From assembly GCA_016718655.1 (NCBI GenBank), contig JADKCV010000021.1:6905-70904 (forward strand): a stretch of 64,000 bases of DNA. Reading direction: 5' to 3'. Positions 59,077 through 64,000 of the stretch are shown here, piece by piece. The first letter of the stretch is position 1; every line of letters starts with the position of its first letter. The notes under the pieces are model-generated. The model saw only the letters and a list, made by a program, of their open reading frames with translations, did no database searches and was not told where the DNA came from. The translations under genes were made by a program, and so were the position numbers. The stretch comes from Flavobacteriales bacterium (lineage in GTDB: Bacteria > Bacteroidota > Bacteroidia > Flavobacteriales_F > PHOS-HE28).

Positions 59077-61497
59077 ATGGCAGCTCCCAAACCCCAGCAG
59101 CGAGGCAGCATCATCGATGCCAAGGACCTTCGCTATTTCCTCCGCATCGCCTCGAAGAACTGGTACTTCGTGGTGGTGGCCCTGCTGCTCTCCTTGGTCC
59201 TGTCGTACCTGTACACCTATAAACTGCCGAACATCTACGGCGCCACCACCCAACTCTTGCTGAAGGACCGGGAAGCCTATGACTACCAGTCCCAGGTGTA
59301 CAAGAGCCTCGGATATGCCGGTGTCTATGGCGACCTGGTGAACCAGAAGCGGGTGCTCACGTCCTATGACCTGGTGGACGAGACCCTGGACCGCTTGGAC
59401 TTCGAGGTGTCCTATTACATCGTTGGCCGGTTCAAGACCTCCCAGGTGCATGGCACCCTGCCCTTCACCGTCAAGATGGAGCTGCTCAAGCCGGAGCTCC
59501 ACGAACGCATCTTCGACCTGAAGATCGTCGATAAGGACACCTATGAACTCAGCTTCGAATACAACGGGGAGCTCCAGAAACGGTCCCACCGGTTCGATGA
59601 GGAGGTGAAGGACCTGCTGTACATCCTCACCGTACAGCGGACACCGTGGATGACCGAGGCCAACATGGGCAATGTGGCGGGCACCGATTACCAGTTCGTG
59701 CGCCACACCCGGGAGCGGCTGGTGGGGCGTTACAAGGCGCGGATCGATGTGGAGAACCAGGACTTCACCACCATCCTGGGGATCAACGTGGAGGACGAGG
59801 TGGAGGTCCGGGCCAAGATGTTCCTGGACACCCTCTCGAAGGTCTACATCGACTACACCCTGCAAAGCGAGTTCGATATCAACGAGAACACGGTCAACTA
59901 CATCGACAAGCAGTTGGAGGAGGTCACCGTCATCCTGGCCCGGCACGAGGACGAACTGCAGCAATACAAGGAGAACAAGGACATCCTGGACATGACCCGG
60001 GAGGAGAACCTCTTCTTCAACGAAATGGTGGGTTATGAGCACAAGGTGCGCGCGGAGGAACTCCGCATCCAATCCTTCCAAGCATTGGAAAAGTACCTCT
60101 TGGGTTCCGGGGAGGAGACCTTGCTACCACCGGCCATCTTCATTGCCGACGATGAGTTCATCCGAACATCCTTGGAGCAGATGTACACCCAGCAGATGGA
60201 GCGAAATTCCATGCTCTATGAGGGTAAACCGATCCACTCCGCGATCCAGCTGTTGGACTCCACCTTGCAACTGAACAAGCTGAACCTGCTCACCTACCTA
60301 CGCAACTCGCGGGAAGCGGTGGAAGGCCGCATCCGTGACCTCCAAGGTCAGATCAACGATTACGAGGGCATGATCCGCAAGTTGCCCAAGAGCCAACGGG
60401 ACATCCTCAACATCCAACGCCGCCTGCAGGTGAACGAGAAGATGTACCTCTTCTTGCTGGAGAAGCGGGCCAGCACGGTGATCTCCCGCGCCGGTATCGT
60501 CCCTCAGACCAAGGTCATTGAGACCGCCCGAAGCCTGGGCGTGGTGCGGCCGGACAAGGCCAAGGTGGTCTACACCTTCCTGTTGGGCGGTCTGTTGGTG
60601 GCGGCCGTGGTCATCTTCATCCGCATCATGTTCTACGACCGCATCGAGAACGCCGACGAGTTGAAGGAGCTGACCATCCTGCCCATTTACGGGGAGATCA
60701 TCGCCAGTGAGAAGGCCGAGGACAACTACGTGGTGGTGGATAGCGACCCGAAGGCCGCCATCACGGAGAGCTTCCGGACCGTGCGGACCAACTTGGAGTA
60801 CGTACCCAGTCCGGAGGGCCTGGGCAAGGTGGTGATGGTGACCAGCTACCGGCCCAATGAGGGCAAGACCTTCTGCTCGGTGAACCTGAGCGCCATCCTG
60901 GCCAAGGCGGGCAAGCGGGTATTGCTGCTGGAGTTCGACCTGCACAAGCCCAAGGTGGCCACCGGTCTGGGGATGCACAGTGAGGTGGGCCTGAGCAACG
61001 TGCTGATCGGGAAGTTGCCCTGGCGCCAAGTGGTGCTGCCCACCCAGTTCGAACACTTCTCCGTCATCCTGGCCGGGCCCACACCACCCAATGCCTCCGA
61101 ACTGGTGCTGAGCAAGCACCTCGAGCAGATCTTCATGGATGCGCGGGCTGAATATGATTATGTGATCGTGGACACGCCCCCGGTCGGCCTCATCACGGAT
61201 GCCTTGTTGATGATGCGGTACGTGGATGCCACCCTGTTCGTGGTGAATACCCGGTTCGCCAGCAAGGACCATGTGAACAACGCGCTGGACCTGCTCCAAC
61301 AGAACAAGGGTAGCAACATCGGCTTCATCCTGAACGGGGTGCGGATGAAGAAGAGCAAGTACTACTACAACACCAACTACGGCTACGGCTACCGCTACGC
61401 CTACGGCTATGGCAGCGGTTATGGATACGGCTATGGCTACGGCAAGCGCTCCAGGGCGGGCGAGAACGAGGGACGCAAGAAGGATACCAGCGCCTGA
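59077..61497 (+). CDS. Wzc-like polysaccharide co-polymerase / tyrosine autokinase
   Basis: An 806-residue inner-membrane protein. It has a Wzz-type chain-length domain with transmembrane segments at about 29-47 and 498-520 and a long periplasmic coiled coil between them. A cytoplasmic BY-kinase domain follows: Walker A 'RPNEGKTFCSVNL' (about 593), Walker A' 'LLLEFDLHKPK', and Walker B 'YVIVDTPPVG' (about 695). The C-terminal tail (about 758-788) has 13 Tyr, mostly as Gly-Tyr pairs, and is the expected autophosphorylation cluster. Such proteins control length and export of capsule or exopolysaccharide. The start at 59077 is chosen; the frame upstream to 58555 is antisense to xrtX. It heads the export operon. 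Confidence 0.92.
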   Translation: MAAPKPQQRGSIIDAKDLRYFLRIASKNWYFVVVALLLSLVLSYLYTYKLPNIYGATTQLLLKDREAYDYQSQVYKSLGYAGVYGDLVNQKRVLTSYDLVDETLDRLDFEVSYYIVGRFKTSQVHGTLPFTVKMELLKPELHERIFDLKIVDKDTYELSFEYNGELQKRSHRFDEEVKDLLYILTVQRTPWMTEANMGNVAGTDYQFVRHTRERLVGRYKARIDVENQDFTTILGINVEDEVEVRAKMFLDTLSKVYIDYTLQSEFDINENTVNYIDKQLEEVTVILARHEDELQQYKENKDILDMTREENLFFNEMVGYEHKVRAEELRIQSFQALEKYLLGSGEETLLPPAIFIADDEFIRTSLEQMYTQQMERNSMLYEGKPIHSAIQLLDSTLQLNKLNLLTYLRNSREAVEGRIRDLQGQINDYEGMIRKLPKSQRDILNIQRRLQVNEKMYLFLLEKRASTVISRAGIVPQTKVIETARSLGVVRPDKAKVVYTFLLGGLLVAAVVIFIRIMFYDRIENADELKELTILPIYGEIIASEKAEDNYVVVDSDPKAAITESFRTVRTNLEYVPSPEGLGKVVMVTSYRPNEGKTFCSVNLSAILAKAGKRVLLLEFDLHKPKVATGLGMHSEVGLSNVLIGKLPWRQVVLPTQFEHFSVILAGPTPPNASELVLSKHLEQIFMDARAEYDYVIVDTPPVGLITDALLMMRYVDATLFVVNTRFASKDHVNNALDLLQQNKGSNIGFILNGVRMKKSKYYYNTNYGYGYRYAYGYGSGYGYGYGYGKRSRAGENEGRKKDTSA

Positions 61498-61509
61498 GCC
61501 TACTGTACC

Positions 61510-62388
61510 ATGAGCACCGCGGATCGTACATCCCTGCCCACTGTGGTCTATACACCGCAGGCCATCCTGCTCGACCCCCGCACCCTCATCAAGGAGATGG
61601 GGCGCGATCTGATGAAGGGGAGGGACCTGGCCTGGCGGTTGGCCGTACGCGACATCAGCGCCCAGTACCGGGCCTCCTTCCTGAGCTACCTCTGGGCCTT
61701 CATCACCCCGCTGGTCACCACGCTGATGTGGGTGTTCATGAGCATGGCAGGCGTGGTCAAGGTGGCCGTCACGGATATGCCCTATCCCGTGTTCGTGTTC
61801 ACGGGAACCATGCTCTGGCAGATCCTCACTGAAGCGATCACCGCACCACAGAACCAGGTCACCGCCTCGCAAAGCATGGTGGTGAAACTGAACTTCCCAC
61901 GCGAAGCACTGATCATGGCCGGCATCCTGAAGGTGCTCTTCAGCGTGTTGGTCAAAACGGCGATCCTCGTACCGGTCGTGTTGTTGTTCGGCATCACACC
62001 GGACGTCCACTTGCTGCTCTTCCCATTGGCACTATTGGCCCTGGTCGTGGTGGGCACGTCCATCGGATTGTTGCTTGTTCCCGTCGGAACGTTGTACACC
62101 GATGTGGGGCGCATCGTGCCGATGGCCACCCAGTTCCTGATGTACTTGACCCCCGTGGTGTACGCCCTGCCCAAGAGCGGTACGATGGCAACACTGCTTC
62201 AACTGAACCCGCTTACCTCACTCATCGTGACCGGGCGGGCCTGGTTGACCGGATCGGCGAGCCTGATGGTCCCCAGTTCCTGCTCGTGCTGGGAGCCTGG
62301 TGGTGATGCTCGTGCTGGGCTGGGTACTTTTCCGATTGGCCATGACCGTCCTGGTCGAACGAATGGGTTCTTGATCGACCATGAGTAG
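61510..62388 (+). CDS. ABC-2 type polysaccharide export permease (C-terminus frame-disrupted)
   Basis: A Wzm-like inner-membrane permease with about six segments, beginning 'LAWRLAVRDISAQYRASFLSYLW' (shortened: the amphipathic gate helix) and carrying 'LTPVVYALP' and 'LNPLTSLI'. As read, the frame ends at 62388 with an unrelated tail rich in Cys, Gly and Arg. The expected ending reads in two other frames: 'QFLLVLGA' after 62274 and 'LVVMLVLGWVLFRLAMTVLVERMG' (shortened; core GWVLFRLAM) from 62297 to a stop at 62374. Restoring one C in the run at 62271-62274 and one near 62296 recovers it. It starts 12 nt after the Wzc-like gene and would then stop 6 nt before the ATPase. Confidence 0.8.
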   Translation: MSTADRTSLPTVVYTPQAILLDPRTLIKEMGRDLMKGRDLAWRLAVRDISAQYRASFLSYLWAFITPLVTTLMWVFMSMAGVVKVAVTDMPYPVFVFTGTMLWQILTEAITAPQNQVTASQSMVVKLNFPREALIMAGILKVLFSVLVKTAILVPVVLLFGITPDVHLLLFPLALLALVVVGTSIGLLLVPVGTLYTDVGRIVPMATQFLMYLTPVVYALPKSGTMATLLQLNPLTSLIVTGRAWLTGSASLMVPSSCSCWEPGGDARAGLGTFPIGHDRPGRTNGFLIDHE

Positions 62389-63598
62389 GGAAGAGCTCAT
62401 ACGGGTGGAGGGGGTTTCCAAGAAGTACTGCACGGACCTGCGCCGGTCCCTGCGTTACGGCATGGAGGACCTGATCGGTGAAGTACGCGGCAAGCCACGT
62501 GGCAGTGAACTGCGGGAGAAGGAATTCTGGGCGGTGCGCAACGTGGACCTGGTGGTCCGCCGGGGCGAGTGCTTGGGCCTCATCGGCCACAATGGCGCGG
62601 GGAAGACCACGCTGCTGCGCATGCTCAATGGACTGGTGAAACCGGATACGGGGCGCATCGAGATCCGTGGGCGTGTAGGAGCGCTCATCGCGTTGGGCGC
62701 TGGCTTCAATCCCATCCTCACCGGCCGGGAGAACATCTACGTCAACGCATCGGTACTCGGTATGCGCCGTGCCGATGTGGAGGCGCGCATCGAGGAGGTC
62801 ATCGAGTTCTCCGAGATCAGGGCCTTCATCGACACACCGGTGCGCAATTACAGTTCGGGCATGACCGTGCGGCTGGGCTTCTCCGTGGCCGCGCTGATGC
62901 TGGAGCCTGACATTCTTTTCCTGGACGAGGTGTTGGCCGTGGGTGACATGGCCTTCACCCTGAAATGCCTCAACCTGATGCGTTCCATCATGGACCGCAC
63001 AGCGTGCGTCTTCGTCTCGCACAACATGCCCCTTGTCTCCAGTTTCTGTACACACGTGCACATGATGCACCGCGGGCAGTTGGTCTCGCAGGTGGGCGAG
63101 CCCATGGAGGAGGTCATCGCCCGCTATGTGGCCCTGGCGCCCGCGCTGCGCACCGTGTTCGGCGAAGGGGCCGAGGTGGAGGCGCGCATCCTTTCCGATG
63201 CGGTGCGCGTGGACGCTGACGGCAGGGTGCATGTGGCCCAAGGGACCGTCCTCGACCTGGAGGTCGACCTGACGGTGAAGGAGCCGGTGACCCTTCAGTT
63301 CGTCCTGCAGACCCAAGGTACGATACCCCTCGTGCATTTCGCTGTGGAGGAGGCCGGTGAGGACCGGGTATTTGCTGCGGGCACCCACCGGTTCGTGCTG
63401 CCGCTGGGTCCAGCTGATTTCAACTCCGGGCGCTATGGCCTGCTCGCTACCGTGCGCCGTAAGAGCGACCGCACGGTGATCCATCGCAAGGAAGGCTTGA
63501 TCGAGTTGGTGGTCACCTCCAACAAGGTCTCTTGGGCGCACATCATGAAGCGGGTATCCATCGCCGAGAACGGAGTGACCCATACCCCACTACCCTGA
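62381..63598 (+). CDS. ABC transporter ATPase, Wzt-like, with C-terminal glycan-binding-type domain
   Basis: A 405-residue protein. The ABC domain (about 5-250) has Walker A 'GHNGAGKTTLLR', the signature 'NYSSGMTVRLGFSVA', Walker B 'ILFLDEVLAVGD', and the H-loop 'VFVSHNM'. The remaining 150 residues match the Wzt C-terminal domain, which recognises the capped end of the exported polysaccharide. Together with the permease it exports O-antigen-like or capsular glycan across the inner membrane. Start 62381 follows the corrected permease stop by 6 nt. A sulfotransferase gene starts 6 nt after its stop. Confidence 0.92.
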   Translation: MSREELIRVEGVSKKYCTDLRRSLRYGMEDLIGEVRGKPRGSELREKEFWAVRNVDLVVRRGECLGLIGHNGAGKTTLLRMLNGLVKPDTGRIEIRGRVGALIALGAGFNPILTGRENIYVNASVLGMRRADVEARIEEVIEFSEIRAFIDTPVRNYSSGMTVRLGFSVAALMLEPDILFLDEVLAVGDMAFTLKCLNLMRSIMDRTACVFVSHNMPLVSSFCTHVHMMHRGQLVSQVGEPMEEVIARYVALAPALRTVFGEGAEVEARILSDAVRVDADGRVHVAQGTVLDLEVDLTVKEPVTLQFVLQTQGTIPLVHFAVEEAGEDRVFAAGTHRFVLPLGPADFNSGRYGLLATVRRKSDRTVIHRKEGLIELVVTSNKVSWAHIMKRVSIAENGVTHTPLP

Positions 63599-63604
63599 TC
63601 CCGG

Positions 63605-64000
63605 ATGACCTTGATCGATACGCTCATCGGAAGAGGACGCACCATGCTGCGGGCGATCGGCATCGGCCATCGCCCCAAGGTGTTCTGCATCTCGTTCCAA
63701 CGCACAGGCACTACGTCTGTCGGAAAATTCTTCGCCGATCACGGTCATTTGGTGGCGACCTGGCATGTCTCTCGGGCCAACGAATGGAGCTTGGCCTGGA
63801 TGGAAGGGGACCATGAACGCATTTTCCGGTCCCGGGATTTCAACCGCTATCAGGTCTTTGAGGATGACCCCTGGTGGATCAGCGATTTCTACAAGGTCCT
63901 ATTCCATCGTTTTCCTGATGCACGCTTCGTGATTCTGGAACGCGATGCCGATCGCTGGTTCGATTCCATGGTCTCACATTCCAAAGGCCACACGCTGGGG
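63605..64000 (+). CDS. Sulfotransferase-family protein (3' partial)
   Basis: The first 132 residues are inside the window; the gene runs off the end. The PAPS-binding 5' loop is seen as 'CISFQRTGTTSVGKFF' (K at the Lys site of the family), and the 3'-phosphate motif as 'RFVILERDADRWFDSMVSH'. These place it in the sulfotransferase superfamily that moves sulfate from PAPS to a carbohydrate or other acceptor. The location right after the export ATPase suggests it sulfates the exported glycan. The C-terminal part is not visible. Confidence 0.8.
   Translation, partial: MTLIDTLIGRGRTMLRAIGIGHRPKVFCISFQRTGTTSVGKFFADHGHLVATWHVSRANEWSLAWMEGDHERIFRSRDFNRYQVFEDDPWWISDFYKVLFHRFPDARFVILERDADRWFDSMVSHSKGHTLG

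Noticed and set aside
60298..62010. 570-codon open frame on the minus strand
   Set aside because: Antisense to the Wzc-like kinase and permease; the product is His/Gln/Asp-rich without recognisable motifs.

Overview
The window looks like a chromosomal piece of a high-GC member of the Bacteroidota, probably Flavobacteriales-like. Nine proteins end in type IX secretion (T9SS) type A C-terminal sorting domains. Several upstream regions carry the Bacteroidota -7 box TAnnTTTG. The linked block of RSH, fur, a STAS gene and purA, and an XrtX-type exosortase locus, point the same way. No rRNA, tRNA, CRISPR array, integrase or transposase was found, and no T9SS machinery genes are present. Once the small csbD-like gene and the decayed DUF418 gene are counted, no stretch longer than 300 bases lacks a call.

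Bases 1-34,400 are rich in secreted proteins. A giant Cys-rich surface protein opens the window. After it come a DUF1330 protein, a DUF418 pseudogene, divergent csbD-like and cold-shock genes, and a ytxJ operon. Next is a three-gene operon of T9SS cargo (arylsulfotransferase, CotH kinase, beta-propeller), then a PIF1-type helicase, an orphan Pycsar-effector-like membrane protein and a DUF1800/DUF1501 pair. A four-repeat surface protein, exonuclease III, a LytS/LytTR-type two-component pair, ACP phosphodiesterase with MltF, a T9SS-exported peptidylarginine-deiminase-like enzyme, another repeat protein, an M23 peptidase operon and a nitroreductase complete this part.

Bases 34,400-55,900 are mostly housekeeping and stress functions: a VWA/AAA pair, a Cbp1-family lipoprotein, SiaC and universal stress protein genes (divergent), Hsp20, a compact fur-STAS-purA-RNA methyltransferase-TonB operon behind RSH, fumarylacetoacetase, a DUF5819/HTTM membrane pair, and an MBOAT O-acyltransferase with its SGNH partner.

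Bases 55,900-64,000 form an envelope-polysaccharide region. On the minus strand a small PID-CTERM-like protein, exosortase XrtX and its membrane partner lead into glyA, a thioesterase and an outer-membrane protein. On the plus strand, from a divergent promoter, run a Wzc-like tyrosine autokinase, an ABC-2 export permease, its Wzt-like ATPase and a sulfotransferase cut by the window end. This suggests export of a possibly sulfated polysaccharide coupled to exosortase-processed surface protein.

Four frame breaks fall at C runs in otherwise intact genes (gene 1, glyA, and twice in the ABC permease). Assembly indels are the simplest explanation, but real mutation or slippage is not excluded. The DUF418 gene, by contrast, is genuinely decayed. 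No wholly new system is evident. The best candidates for follow-up are the surface-modification operon, the exosortase mini-locus, the deiminase, the orphan Pycsar-type protein and the near-leaderless promoter arrangement.
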